NCBI GenBank assembly: GCA_965202745.1
Contig: CBDBCB010000017.1
Coordinates: 124,001-188,000 of the forward strand
Source: JACKII01 sp965202745
GTDB taxonomy: Bacteria; Pseudomonadota; Alphaproteobacteria; Bin95
Direction: 5' to 3'
Length of the DNA stretch: 64,000 nucleotides
Part shown: one piece after another, positions 47,182 to 56,593 of the stretch
How the letters are laid out: the number at the start of each line of letters is the position of its first letter
Numbering within the stretch: position 1 is the stretch's first letter
Position numbers and translations under genes: made by a program
The notes under the pieces: model-generated
Told to the model about the DNA's origin: nothing
Seen by the model: only the letters and a program-made list of their open reading frames with translations
Databases searched by the model: none

Positions 47182-47581
47182 TTTCCACGTTCTCTAATTC
47201 AAAAATATATTAAAATATCTATATATTTATAATGCAACTATAGAAATTAAATATACAACTGTAAATAACATAATGGGTTAAAATAAAATCGGGACTCAAT
47301 TGTATCGAATTCGCCGATTTTGTTTCCTCACGGACAGCCAAATGTTGAAATAATATTGCTCGCTTTTTTGACCAGAGGCTGGGTTCGACTCGATTCCTGT
47401 CGCCTTGTGCTGCCTGAATGGTGGGATCGCCGGACCAAAAGCCGTCAAAATGATACTGTACCGTCGAGCTTCGGACAGAAGGCGCGGAGGCACTGGCGAT
47501 GCCACGCGCTTTACCGCTAGGCTAGGTTGATCGTCTGGCGCGCAGAACTTTGGCGCTTGGTTGCCGCGAGAGGTTGTGTCG
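47182..47581. other. AT-rich intergenic stretch, no gene seen
   Basis: 47183-47340 is strongly AT-rich and probably holds the promoter of the truncated secreted gene. 47341-47560 is higher in GC, with no ORF that has a ribosome-binding site and a recognisable product. It may contain decayed sequence. Confidence 0.4.
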
Positions 47582-48532
47582 ATGACTACGCCCGAACTGA
47601 TTTTGCATCATTACGACTTCTCCAATTATGCGGAGAAAGCGAGGTTGGCGCTGGGCTATAAGGGGCTGGCGTGGCGCGGGGCGACCATCCCGCCGGTCGC
47701 GCCCAAGCCCCTGCTGACGCCGCTGACCGGAGGCTATCGGCGGACGCCGGTCTTGCAGATCGGGGCGGATATCTATTGCGACACGCGCCTGATCCTGGCC
47801 GAGTTGGAGCGGCGCTTTCCGGAGCCATCAATCTTTCCACCGGCGCTGAAGGCGGAGGCAGCGATGATCGCCTATTGGGCGGAGAACCAGTTGTTCCGGC
47901 CCATGTCGCTTTATGTTTCCGGCAACAATCTGGACCTGCTGCCGCCGGACTTGCAGGCCGACCGCTCCCGTATGCGTGGCCTGCCGGAGCCGAGCGCGGA
48001 GACCGTGCGCCGCGCCGCGGCACGCAATGCGCCCGCAGTGCGGATGCAGATCGCCTGGGTCGAGGACTTGCTGGTCGATGGGCGGAAGTGGATGGCGGGC
48101 GAGGCGGTGACGATGGTGGACTTTGCCGTCTACCACGCGCTCTGGTTCCTGACGGCGCGGAGCGAGCGGCTGGCGTTCGAGCTGGAGCCCTATGGCCGGA
48201 TCAAGGAGTGGATGGGCCGGATGCGGGCGTTTGGGCACGGGGTTGCCGAGCCGATGACGGGGGAGGAGGCTTTGGCAGTGGCCCTCGCCGCGGAGCCGGA
48301 GGCCGTGCGGGCGTTGGAGCGATATGATGAGGACCCGGCGGTGGGCTCAGCCGTGCGGGTGAGGGCGGGAGACTACGCCCAGGATGCGATTGACGGCGAA
48401 CTGGTGATGATCGGGCGGGAGGAGATCGTGCTTCGCCGTGACCACCCGCAGGTTGGGAGCGTGCACGTGCACTTTCCGCGGTTGGGGTATGATTTGCGAG
48501 AACAGTTTAATTTGGAAGGGGAAAGTAGGTGA
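47582..48532 (+). CDS. Glutathione S-transferase family protein
   Basis: 316 residues from ATG 47582, AGAGG 8 nt upstream. The N-terminal thioredoxin fold has LILHHYDFSNYAEKARLALG and the cis-Pro region RRTPVLQIGADIYCDTRLI (about residue 60). An all-helical C-domain with GRKWMAGEAVTMVDFAVYHA follows. The last ~95 residues (from about 225) are an extra beta-rich extension not typical of GSTs. The first residues after the start lack a classical Ser/Cys catalytic site apart from Ser14. Confidence 0.8.
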   Translation: MTTPELILHHYDFSNYAEKARLALGYKGLAWRGATIPPVAPKPLLTPLTGGYRRTPVLQIGADIYCDTRLILAELERRFPEPSIFPPALKAEAAMIAYWAENQLFRPMSLYVSGNNLDLLPPDLQADRSRMRGLPEPSAETVRRAAARNAPAVRMQIAWVEDLLVDGRKWMAGEAVTMVDFAVYHALWFLTARSERLAFELEPYGRIKEWMGRMRAFGHGVAEPMTGEEALAVALAAEPEAVRALERYDEDPAVGSAVRVRAGDYAQDAIDGELVMIGREEIVLRRDHPQVGSVHVHFPRLGYDLREQFNLEGESR

Positions 48533-48535
48533 CGG

Positions 48536-49159
48536 CTAAATGGTGTATCCTAATATTGTAAATTTATCTGAGAGTATCGAATCACATCGTTCGGGTACAT
48601 CAGGGGTTGCACTCCTAAACTCATCTATCTTATTCAATATAGCATCGAATATTAATATGGCGACCATATGCGGTAAATTTTTCTTGTACTGATTGCGAAG
48701 TGTTTTTTGCAAGGTATCATTCAGGCTTCCGCGCATTTTGAAGATGTACTCAAATTTTTTTAGACCAATAACTATACCTGAAGACAGGCTCAGAGCATTG
48801 GATAGCTTTCGGTTTGCGCAAATGAATTTTAGAGATGCTTCGCGCGAACAGGCACCAACCTTGATACAAGCATAAACTTCTAGTAAGAAATCTTGAAATT
48901 CCTTCGCCCCGTTTATGAGCTGTGCATCTGTAGGCTCCTCGATAGCAGCCATTATTGAAATGGCGGGGTAATCATCTGCGAGATGTTCCGTTAGATACTT
49001 ATAAGTATCATGCGTAATTCCATATTCAACACTTTTGTGAAAAGTTAATACCGCATATGACCCACTAATTATTGTAAAAATAACCGCTATCCACAATAAT
49101 GTTCGCGATATAAAAATCATATTGACGGTATTTCGCAGTAAGAAGTAGATTTTTTTCAC
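48536..49159 (-). CDS. AT-rich orphan membrane-anchored protein
   Basis: 207 residues from GTG 49159 with AAGGTAGG upstream. An N-terminal membrane helix (ISRTLLWIAVIFTIISGSYA) is followed by a soluble helical domain with four cysteines (YACIKVGACS, KFICANR, ERCDSIL). Base composition is far more AT-rich than every neighbour, which suggests recent horizontal transfer. I recognise no family. It is convergent with the GST gene, 3 nt apart. The 160 bp upstream (49160-49319) are AT-rich without genes. Confidence 0.6.
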   Translation of the reverse strand: MKKIYFLLRNTVNMIFISRTLLWIAVIFTIISGSYAVLTFHKSVEYGITHDTYKYLTEHLADDYPAISIMAAIEEPTDAQLINGAKEFQDFLLEVYACIKVGACSREASLKFICANRKLSNALSLSSGIVIGLKKFEYIFKMRGSLNDTLQKTLRNQYKKNLPHMVAILIFDAILNKIDEFRSATPDVPERCDSILSDKFTILGYTI

Positions 49160-49319
49160 GATTTGTCGCCTACCTTAAGTGATGCAAAAAAATATCTTAA
49201 TCAAATATTCTAATTTCCCCGAATTTTAAATATCTACGTTTTGCAAACTCAAAACATCACAGCTAGGCTAAATGTGCAGCTAATATCTATCGCGATTAGG
49301 GCTGGTACTTACATTTGCC

Positions 49320-50405
49320 TCAATCCTCCGCCCGTAACGGCGCGACCAGCGGCACGCCAGGGACCTTGATGCCGTCCGGCCTGCCGCCCGACGTCATGCC
49401 CTGATGCTCGCCGGTGAAGGCGGCGGGTAGTTCCGGGCCGTCTTCGCAGGCAAGCCACAGGCGCAGCAGATGGCGGCGTTTGTCTAACTCCGGGAAATCT
49501 TCATAGGCCGTGCGGGAATGCGCGATGGAGTGGTTGCAGACGTATTGCATGTCGCCGGGCTTGAAGGTCATGTCCAGATGCAGGGCCGGGTCGTTGGCGA
49601 GCGCGTCGAACAGGTCCATGGCTTCTTCCTGTTCAGGCGTGATGCGGGGGACCACGTCCATCAGCTGGGCCTTGCGGGTGGCGCTGCGCACATAGGTGCA
49701 GATCACCCTGCCATTAACCAGACTGAAAGGCGCGGTGCCGTAGTATGGCTTGCGGCCCTCCGGCACTTCGCCCCAGCGGGTGCGGTAGACGGGGTTGGTC
49801 AGCACGGCGGCCAGATCCGGGCGCTGCTTCACCACTTCGTTGTAGACGGTGGTGGTGGAAACGATGGAGGAGAGGCCGCCGGCCTTGCTTTTCTTCAGGC
49901 AAAGCAATCCTACGATATCAGAACTGTCCGTGTGGTAGGGCAGGCGGGCGCTGGTCTGGTAGCCGCGGGTCTCCGGCTTGGAATAGTCGAGGCCAAGGTC
50001 TTTCACATGGCCCAGCACGTGGCCCTTGCCGTTCTGGCTGACGGCCTCGCCCCATTGTGCGCCGAGGCCCCAGAAGATACGGGCGGCATCCGCCACGTCA
50101 TAGCGCTCTATCGGCAGGCCGCGGATGACGAAGAAACCGCGTCCGTGCAGTATCTCCTGCTTGATGGCCTGGAGCTTTGGCGCGAGGCCGGGCACCGGGA
50201 AATTGGCCCGGCTGATGTCTAGAATTCCGGTTTCGCATACCTGGGCCAGCGCCGCCTCTATCTCCGCCACGTTGGCGGCGGAGAGGTGGTAGGTCCATTC
50301 CTCTGCGCGGCTGGCTTGTTCCGGGCCGAACCAGGCCTGTGGGCCGTTGATCTGCGGCAGGTCGGCGCCGGATGGCTCGGTCGAAGGGGCGATGGTGTCG
50401 GGCAT
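49320..50405 (-). CDS. TauD/TfdA family (clavaminate-synthase-like) dioxygenase
   Basis: A 361-residue Fe(II)/2OG oxygenase of the larger TfdA subtype. Iron site: ARLPYHTDSSDIVGL (HxD, about residue 160) and the distal His in NHSIAHSRTAYEDFPE (about 300). The cosubstrate arginine is in RRHLLRLWLACED. The pair TYHLSAANVAEIEAAL and FVIRGLPIERYD near the N-terminus is typical. GAGG precedes ATG 50405. No operon partner. Confidence 0.85.
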   Translation of the reverse strand: MPDTIAPSTEPSGADLPQINGPQAWFGPEQASRAEEWTYHLSAANVAEIEAALAQVCETGILDISRANFPVPGLAPKLQAIKQEILHGRGFFVIRGLPIERYDVADAARIFWGLGAQWGEAVSQNGKGHVLGHVKDLGLDYSKPETRGYQTSARLPYHTDSSDIVGLLCLKKSKAGGLSSIVSTTTVYNEVVKQRPDLAAVLTNPVYRTRWGEVPEGRKPYYGTAPFSLVNGRVICTYVRSATRKAQLMDVVPRITPEQEEAMDLFDALANDPALHLDMTFKPGDMQYVCNHSIAHSRTAYEDFPELDKRRHLLRLWLACEDGPELPAAFTGEHQGMTSGGRPDGIKVPGVPLVAPLRAED

Positions 50406-50840
50406 AACAGGATCCTCGATTGCAGCGCTGACGCACCGGTTGCCATCAAGTATGCCAAAGTTGGCCAGGCTTTCCCAGAGGCAGGCGTTAGGCCCCTGTT
50501 AAGGACAGTCATTGTATAGTCTCTCTGCTGGAAACAGAGGAGGAACCAGCGCACTGCACTTGCCCTAAATAGCCTCTAAACAGGCGCTAAGCGTTCTATA
50601 AACCGCACCTAAACCGTTTGCCGTCCGAAAGGTTTAGAAATGCGCATAAAAGTTTAGTTTTGTTTATGCCGGAATTTGGCGGGCATGAATGAACGTATTG
50701 GGAAATTGTTAATGAGGTGATAATTGTGGGATGGAGGTAATAGGCTGTGGAATACCGCTCTTCGGGTTTGATCTGGATCAGTTCGGGCCGCCGCACCTGG
50801 CTCTAGGGTGAAGGCTCCTGCAAACCAGAGGTACCTGCCG
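50406..50840. repeat. Intergenic region with dispersed repeat, copy C
   Basis: 50580-50680 contains CCGCACCTAAACCG, then GTTTAGAAATGCGC and ATAAAAGTTTAG (core 50632-50657), the best-preserved copy of the dispersed element. The rest of the 435-bp gap has no gene that I can support. The divergent promoters of the TauD and DUF465 genes must lie here. Confidence 0.6.
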
Positions 50841-51092
50841 ATGACCCATACCCCGCATGAACTCGCCGAGATGTTCCCGGATGATGTGGAACTGATCCAC
50901 GAATTGAAGCTGAAGAACGCACACTTCGCCAAGCTCGCCGACCAGCACCACAAGGTAAACCGGGCTGTTCACCGGATTGAGGCAGAGGTGGAGCCATCGT
51001 CTGACGCGCACGCCGAAGACCTGAAGAAACAGCGGTTGGCGCTACAGGACGAAATTGCCGAAATGCTCGCCATAGCCAAGGCACCTGTCTGA
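50841..51092 (+). CDS. DUF465 (YdcH-like) small protein
   Basis: 83 residues from ATG 50841 (MTHTPHELAEMFPDDVELIH), AGAGG upstream. The sequence is two amphipathic helices: LKLKNAHFAKLADQHHKVNR is the family core, and DLKKQRLALQDEIAEML follows. YdcH/DUF465 proteins are common, short and of unproven function. Confidence 0.85.
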   Translation: MTHTPHELAEMFPDDVELIHELKLKNAHFAKLADQHHKVNRAVHRIEAEVEPSSDAHAEDLKKQRLALQDEIAEMLAIAKAPV

Positions 51093-51181
51093 CGGCTGGC
51101 TTGGCTCTCTGCGGCCGCCCATCGGCAGCGCGCTGAGTGGAGAGTGGAGAGGGCGGGAGACAAGCCTCGCCCTCTGAGATG

Positions 51182-51568
51182 CTACTTCCGTTCGATCAAC
51201 TGGTACATCACGCCATGGCCTTCCTTCGGATGCAGGAAGACTTGGTTGCCGGCCTGAATGACCCGCGCGCCCCGGCTCTCCATGTCGGCCTTGGCGCTGG
51301 CCAGGTCGTCGACAGCGAGGGCGACCAGGTGGATACCCTCGCCACGTTTGGCAATAGCGTTGCGGATGTCGCTCTGCTCGCCCAGCGGCTCCGCCAGTTC
51401 GATGAACGTGCCTGACGAGCCCAGGCCCAGGATCGCGCGGCGGAGACCGATCTCCGGCTGATCCTTTGGCGGCTCCGTCACGGTGAAGCCCAGGCGGCTG
51501 GTGTAGTGTCCAATCGCCTCGTCCAGGTTCTCGACGCGGACGATCACATGATCGATCCATTTGTGCAT
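51182..51568 (-). CDS. VOC (glyoxalase/methylmalonyl-CoA epimerase-like) protein
   Basis: 128 residues from ATG 51568 (MHKWIDHVIVRVENLDEAI), AGGAA upstream. It has two betaalphabetabetabeta units with metal ligands in IDHVIVRV, FIELAEP, GIHLVALAVDD and YQLIER. The spacing fits methylmalonyl-CoA epimerase or glyoxalase-like enzymes, but substrate residues cannot be judged by eye. Divergent from the EamA genes. Confidence 0.75.
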   Translation of the reverse strand: MHKWIDHVIVRVENLDEAIGHYTSRLGFTVTEPPKDQPEIGLRRAILGLGSSGTFIELAEPLGEQSDIRNAIAKRGEGIHLVALAVDDLASAKADMESRGARVIQAGNQVFLHPKEGHGVMYQLIERK

Positions 51569-51666
51569 GAGGGCGTTTCCTTCTGCTGAATTAATGGCCA
51601 TGCTACCCTGATCTGCGGCAGGATGACCAGAGCGCTGCGATCCGCCCCGCTAGCAAAGCCGTATCC

Positions 51667-52545
51667 ATGTTTCGCGTGTCCGGCGCTTCCGACCAGATCA
51701 AAGGCATCATCTGTATCCTTGTCTCGAACGGGATATTCGGACTGACGGACGCGTTGTCGAAAGTGCTGACCGGCGGCTATCCGCCAGGGCAGATCATGTT
51801 CTTCCGCGCTGTGTTCGTCTTTGTATCCATTCTGATCATGGTGCAGTGGCGCGGCGGCTGGCGCGGGCTGCGCATCGTCGATTGGCCGCGGCAACTGGTG
51901 CGCGGCGGCCTGATGGCGGGTTCTACCTATCTGTTTATCACCGCATTGAAGCATGTGCCGCTCGCCGACCTGACAGCGATGACGTTCCTCTCGCCTATCG
52001 TGCTGACCGCCATGGCTCCTTACTTCCTGGGGGAGAAAGTGGGGTGGCGGCGTTGGACGGCGGTGGGCATCGGCTTCTGCGGCGCTCTGCTGATCGTGCG
52101 GCCGAGCGGCGAGGTGCCGCTCTGGCCGATGCTGCTCGCGGCCACCTTCCCGTTCACCACGAGCATCCGGGATATCCTGACCCGCCGCCTCAGCAAGACC
52201 GACTCGGCAAACGGCATGATGGTGGTGACGACGCTGTGTGTGATGGCAGGCGCGCTGGCGAGCCTGCCGTTCGGGTGGGAGCCATTGGACTGGCGCGGCA
52301 TCGGCCTGTTTGCGCTGACCGGGACGCTCCAAGGCGTGGCGCAGTTCTTCATTATCTACGCCTTTGTCTATGGGGAGGCAGTGGTGGTAGCGCCGTTCCG
52401 CTACTTCCTGCTGCTCTGGGCGACGCTCTATGGCTGGCTGTTCTTCGGGCAGTTCCCGCGGGTTGAAACCATCCTGGGCGCCAGTATCGTCTCTGCCGCC
52501 GGGCTCTACATCTTCTACCGGGAGGTGCGGCATGGCCGGCATTGA
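51667..52545 (+). CDS. EamA family (DMT) transporter, first of three paralogues
   Basis: A 292-residue ten-helix drug/metabolite transporter with two EamA repeats (about 12-145 and 158-285). Landmarks are IFGLTDALSKVLTGGYPPGQ, DWPRQLVRGGLMAGSTYLF, FLSPIVLTAMAPYFLGEKVG and AEAVVVAPFRYFLLLWA-like YGEAVVVAPFRYFLLLW. It is the only intact copy of the cluster. Its last 14 nt overlap the start of the second paralogue. Confidence 0.88.
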   Translation: MFRVSGASDQIKGIICILVSNGIFGLTDALSKVLTGGYPPGQIMFFRAVFVFVSILIMVQWRGGWRGLRIVDWPRQLVRGGLMAGSTYLFITALKHVPLADLTAMTFLSPIVLTAMAPYFLGEKVGWRRWTAVGIGFCGALLIVRPSGEVPLWPMLLAATFPFTTSIRDILTRRLSKTDSANGMMVVTTLCVMAGALASLPFGWEPLDWRGIGLFALTGTLQGVAQFFIIYAFVYGEAVVVAPFRYFLLLWATLYGWLFFGQFPRVETILGASIVSAAGLYIFYREVRHGRH

Positions 52546-52999
52546 GGGAGCGTCACTACCGCCGGGTCAGATGCGCGGCATCGCCTTCATGGTGTCGTCC
52601 GGCGCGATCTTCGCCTTCACCGATGCACTGGCCAAGGTGCTGACCGGGAATTATCCGGCCGGGCAGATCATGTGCCTGCGCACCGTGTTCGTGCTGATGC
52701 GGCGGCTTTGCATCGGTCAGGATCGTGAATTGGAAAGGGCAGTTGCTGCGCGGCCTGATGATGGCGGCAACAACCCTGACCTTCCTACTGGCGTTGAAGG
52801 ATGCCCCCCTTGCCGACCTGTTCGCGCTGCTGTTCGTCTCGCCGCTTGTCCTGACCATCCTTGCGCCGTACTTCCTGGGCGAGCGGGTCGGCTGGCGGCG
52901 CAGGGCGGCTGTTGCGGTCGGCTTCTGCGGCACGTTGCTGATCGTCAAACCGACGGGTGAGGTGCCCTTTGTGGCCCTGATGCTGGAGCTCGCCGTAAC

Positions 53000-54058
53000 T
53001 GTTCCATCCTGGCTGATCGGATAGCCCCTCGTCGCTCTGCGTTTTTCATGGCACGCTGTGTTTTGACCGAGGCGCGGGATGGGAGAGCGACATGGTGATC
53101 AAGCTTCACAGTCAGGCGACAACGCCACCGAAGATCAGGGCGGCCATACAGGCCAGTGACGACCCTGCGTGGGTTCTTGCCGAGCGTCACGGGACCACGG
53201 AACAGACCGTATGGAAATGGTGCCAGCGTGCCAGCGTGGAGGATCGCAGCCACACGCCCCATCGCCTTCAGACGACGTTGACGCCAGCGCAGGAAGCTGT
53301 CGCGGTGGCCCTCCGCAAGACGCTTTTGGTCTCGCTGGATGATCTGCTGGCGGTGGTGCGCGAGTTCTTGAACCCGAAGGCCTCCCGCTCTGGCCTTGAC
53401 CGCTGCTTGCGTCGGCATAGCGTGGGGGCCCTGCGCGCCCTGAAAGCAGCATCGCCCCGGCCAAAGCACAGCGCCTTCAAAGCCTATGAACCCGGTTCCA
53501 TCCCCATCGACCTGAAATACCTGCCACCAATGGCAGATGAGAGCCACCGCCGTTCCCTCTTCGTGGCCATCGACAGGGCAACGCGTTGGGTTGTTGTCAG
53601 GGTCTACAACAGCAAGACAGCGGCCAATGCCCGGCGCTTCCTGCGCGCCCTGGAGCGCGCATGCCCGATGCGGATCCGCCCCATACTCCCGGATAATGGA
53701 AAAGAGTTCACGGATCGCCTCTTCGGTCTGCGCCAGCGCGCCGCAACAGGCGCGCATGAATGCGACACGCTGGGCGCCGCCCTCGATATCGATCATCGCC
53801 TGACGCCGCCTAGGTCACCTCAGACCAACGGTATGGTCGAACGGTTCAATGGCCGCATCGAAGAGGTTCTGCAGAGCCATCCCTTCCGATCCAGCGAGGT
53901 TCTGGAAGCCACGCTGCTTCGCTATGTCTGGCTTTACACCCAGCCGCTGCTGCAATCAGCCCTGGGCAGCAAGACGCCTTTGCAGGCAATGAAGGGATGG
54001 CGAAAACTCAAACTAGAGCTGGTCAGGAAACAGCCATATTACCTTCCTGGATGGGACA
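53000..54058 (+). mobile_element. IS481-family element, full copy A
   Basis: 1059 bp with ends TGTTCCATCCTGG (53000) and the complement of TGTCCCATCCAGG (ending 54058). Flanking CGTAAC (52994-52999) and CGTACC (54059-54064) look like a 6-bp target duplication with one mismatch. It is inserted inside the second EamA gene. The same element is at 60486-61544, with a fragment at 8863-9266. Confidence 0.87.
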
Positions 54059-54075
54059 CGTACCATTCTTCCTAA
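53092..54075 (+). CDS. IS481 family transposase (copy A)
   Basis: A 327-residue DDE transposase. It has an N-terminal helix-turn-helix (AERHGTTEQTVWKWCQRA), an IS481-type second HTH (about 75-110), and an integrase core with IDLKYLPPMADES, ILPDNGKEFTDRLF and the glutamate in GMVERFNGRIEEVL. The frame has no stop inside the element. It runs across the right terminus and uses TAA 54073-54075 in the host gene. Intact and possibly active. Confidence 0.9.
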   Translation: MVIKLHSQATTPPKIRAAIQASDDPAWVLAERHGTTEQTVWKWCQRASVEDRSHTPHRLQTTLTPAQEAVAVALRKTLLVSLDDLLAVVREFLNPKASRSGLDRCLRRHSVGALRALKAASPRPKHSAFKAYEPGSIPIDLKYLPPMADESHRRSLFVAIDRATRWVVVRVYNSKTAANARRFLRALERACPMRIRPILPDNGKEFTDRLFGLRQRAATGAHECDTLGAALDIDHRLTPPRSPQTNGMVERFNGRIEEVLQSHPFRSSEVLEATLLRYVWLYTQPLLQSALGSKTPLQAMKGWRKLKLELVRKQPYYLPGWDTYHSS

Positions 54076-54444
54076 GCTTTAGCGACATCGCGACCCGGCG
54101 GCTGGACAAGACCGAGACCGCCAACAGCATGATGCTGTTCTCCAACATCGTGATGGCCGGGGTCGGCGTGTGTTTGCTGCCGTTTGGCTGGACGACGCCT
54201 GACTGGCAGGGCATCGCCATCATCGCAGCGATGGGCACGTTGCAAGGCTTTGCGCAATACCTGCTGATCTACGCGTTCGTCTATGGCGAGACCGTGGTGA
54301 TTGCACCGTTCCGTTACCTGATGCTGGTCTGGGCAACGGCCTATGGTTACCTGCTGTTCGGCACGGTGCCTCGCTCGGAGACGGTGCTTGGCGCGGCCAT
54401 CGTCATTGCTGCCGGCCTCTACATATTCCATCGGGAGGCCAGGC

Positions 54445-55339
54445 ATGGCCGGGCTTAGAGGCAGTGGCGGCAAGGGCTTGGCGGGTTCGACCAAGGGCAT
54501 CCTCTGTATCCTGGGGTCGGGGGCGATCTTCTCGTTCACGGATGCTGTTTCCAAGGTAATGATGGATGACTACCCGGTTGGCGAGGTGATCTTCTTCCGC
54601 TCGCTGTTCGTGCTGCTGTTCGCCATCGGGGCGATCATGTTCCAGGGTGGCTGGAGCAGCGTACGGGTCGTCGACTGGCCGCGGCAAGGCGGCCCGTGGC
54701 ATCAATATCGCGCTCACCGGCATCTGCTTCATGTTCGCGCTGAAGCGGGTGCCGCTGGCCGACATGACAGCGATGGTGTTCCTGGGACCGCTGATCCTGA
54801 CAGCGCTCGCGCCCTATTTCCTGGGGGAGCGGGTCGGCTGGCGGCGTTGGACGGCGGCGGTCATCGGCTTTGGCGGCGTGCTGTTCATTGTTGACCCGAG
54901 TGGGGAGGGGCCGCTCTGGCCGCTACTGCTGGCGGCCTGTGTGCCCTTCCTGACCAGTACGCGCGATATCCTGACCCGGAAGCTGGGCAAGACCGACTCG
55001 GCAAATGCGACTGTGCTGATCTCGACCACCTGCACGGTGCTTTCCGGCGCAGCCCTGCTTTCGCTCGGCTGGGTGACGCCAGACCTCTATGCTATCGCAT
55101 TGTTCGCGCTGATCGGCACTTTGCAAGGTGTGGCGCAGTATATGACGGTCTATGCGTTTGTTTATGGCGAGGCTGTTGTGGTGACGCCGTTCCGCTATTT
55201 CATGATTATCTGGGCAACCATGTATGGCTACCTGTTCTTTGCTCACATTCCGCAGATGGAGACCTTTATCGGCGCGGCCATCGTCAGCGCCTCTGGTCTC
55301 TACATCTTCTACCGGGAAACGAAGGTGAAGGGACGGTAA
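54445..55339 (+). pseudogene. EamA family transporter, third paralogue, one-base frameshift
   Basis: Starts MAGLRGSGGKGLAGSTKGIL at 54445, overlapping the end of the second copy by 14 nt. At about 54685 (CGGCAAGGCGGCC) one G too many ends the frame. The rest (AARGINIALTGICFMFALKR ... GLYIFYRETKVKGR) continues in another frame to 55339. All ten helices can still be read, so this is a recent or artefactual break. Confidence 0.85.
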
Positions 55340-55347
55340 CCGGGGCC

Positions 55348-55896
55348 TCAGATCATCCCCTTCAGCCGCAGCAGGCCCATGGCGGCCAGTGTGACCGCGT
55401 CTTTGATCCGGCCGTCGGCCATCATCCTGTCCATTTCTTCCAGCGTGAAGGAGCGTGTGATCATATCCTGCTCCTCAGCGTCGGGCGCACGATCACCCTG
55501 GGTCAGGCCCTTTGCCAGGAATAGGCGGCAGCGGTGATCGCTGAAGCCGTAGGCGAGGCAGAACTCGCCTACGAAGATCATTTCATCGGCCGAGAGGCCG
55601 GTTTCCTCCTTCAACTCGCCATGGGCGACGGTTTCGGCATCGGTATCCGGCGCATCGTGCCAGGCGCCTTGCGGCAGTTCCCAGAAGCGCTCCTGCACGG
55701 GGTAGCGGTACTGCTCGACCAGGTGGATGCGGCCGTCCTGGATGGCAACAATGGAGACGAAGTTGGCCTTCTCCACCACGCCATAGACACCTTCGGAGCC
55801 GTCACGCCGCCGAACCTGGTCTTCCCGGACAACCATCCAGCGGTTCTGATAAACTACCTTGCTGGCTAGCGTGACGATGTCCGGTTCATCAGCCAT
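55348..55896 (-). CDS. Nudix hydrolase, ADP-ribose pyrophosphatase-like
   Basis: 182 residues. It hydrolyses nucleoside diphosphate derivatives such as ADP-ribose. The Nudix box runs from LPQGAWHDAP to HGELKEETGLSADE, where the usual Arg of REx2EE is Gly (GELKEETG). Glu-Glu of the metal site is intact. IHLVEQYRYPVQERFWELPQG is characteristic of the NudF-like group. It converges with the third EamA gene. Confidence 0.82.
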   Translation of the reverse strand: MADEPDIVTLASKVVYQNRWMVVREDQVRRRDGSEGVYGVVEKANFVSIVAIQDGRIHLVEQYRYPVQERFWELPQGAWHDAPDTDAETVAHGELKEETGLSADEMIFVGEFCLAYGFSDHRCRLFLAKGLTQGDRAPDAEEQDMITRSFTLEEMDRMMADGRIKDAVTLAAMGLLRLKGMI

Positions 55897-55961
55897 GAAG
55901 CGCTCGACTAGCCCTTTGCCTGCTGCTGTTGCTTCTGTTGGGCCCGTTCACGCTCCTCGCG

Positions 55962-56587
55962 CTAGCGGTCGTGGAAGCGGGCCTGGAACTCCGCCGTGGA
56001 GTTGGTGTTGGGGTAGGGAGTGTCCGGCACCGGCACATCCAGGAACGCGCAAAGCGGCTCCCAGCCGTCCGCGCCGTCGAACACCAGCAGGCGCTCTGGC
56101 GGGATCGTTGCCTTCACGGCCGCATTGTGTGCGCGGTAGACGCTGAGGACGTGATCCTTGTCCAGGACCTTGCCGCCAAACGTATGGCGCAGGATGACCT
56201 CCTCCGCCATGTCGCGCTGGGCTCGCCGCTCCGGCGTCACGCCCTCTTCACGGGGGAGGTGAGAGAGACGAAAATGGTCTTTGAGATGCTGGCCCACCAC
56301 TTTTCCTCGGGCCATTCGGTCAGGATCACCTTGGCATCGGGAAGGCGCTCGCTCAGCGGCTTCCAGAACGCGGCTGACGGCCAGTCGCAGGAGGCGTTGT
56401 AACCGTCGAGCAGTGCAGCGTAGTCCACATCCTCACCAAGAGCGGAGCGCCGCCAGCCATCGGCGGTATGAGGCACGTTGCGCATTTCCAGCATGTGATG
56501 GCAAGGTGCAAAGCCCAGCATCTCCAAGGCTGTTTTGAGTGACATGGTGGAGGTGCGACCCATACCGGCACCGATGACTTTTACCAT
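55962..56587 (-). pseudogene. Sulfotransferase family protein with frameshift in a C run
   Basis: The first frame has the PAPS-loop GAGMGRTSTMSLKTALEML and GFAPCHHMLEMRN, typical of a bacterial sulfotransferase group. It ends at TGA 56237-56239. The remainder (REEGVTPERRAQRDMAEEVI, NAAVKATIPPERLLVF, WEPLCAFLDVPVPDTPYP) is in another frame, ending at 55962. One extra C in the C5 run 56252-56256 would join them. After the TAG, REERERAQQKQQQAKG continues in frame to 55908, possibly the true tail. It follows the PhyH gene by 6 nt. Confidence 0.82.
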
Positions 56588-56593
56588 ACTTTG

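Larger units (their letters stand above)
52532..54458 (+). pseudogene. EamA family transporter, second paralogue, deleted and split by IS481
   Basis: Starts MAGIEGASLPPGQMRGIAFM at 52532. About 28-29 nt are missing near 52700 (after RTVFVLM), which changes frame into SVRIVNWKGQLLRGLMM. The IS481 element 53000-54058 then interrupts after MLELAVT. The second half (FFLSFSDIATRRLDKTETA ... FHREARHGRA) resumes to 54458. Without these events it would match the first and third copies. Confidence 0.87.

Noticed and set aside
47485..47530. tRNA gene fragment on the minus strand
   Set aside because: A D-arm-like GCGGTAAAGC is present, but the D stem does not pair properly and no T-arm or acceptor stem follows.
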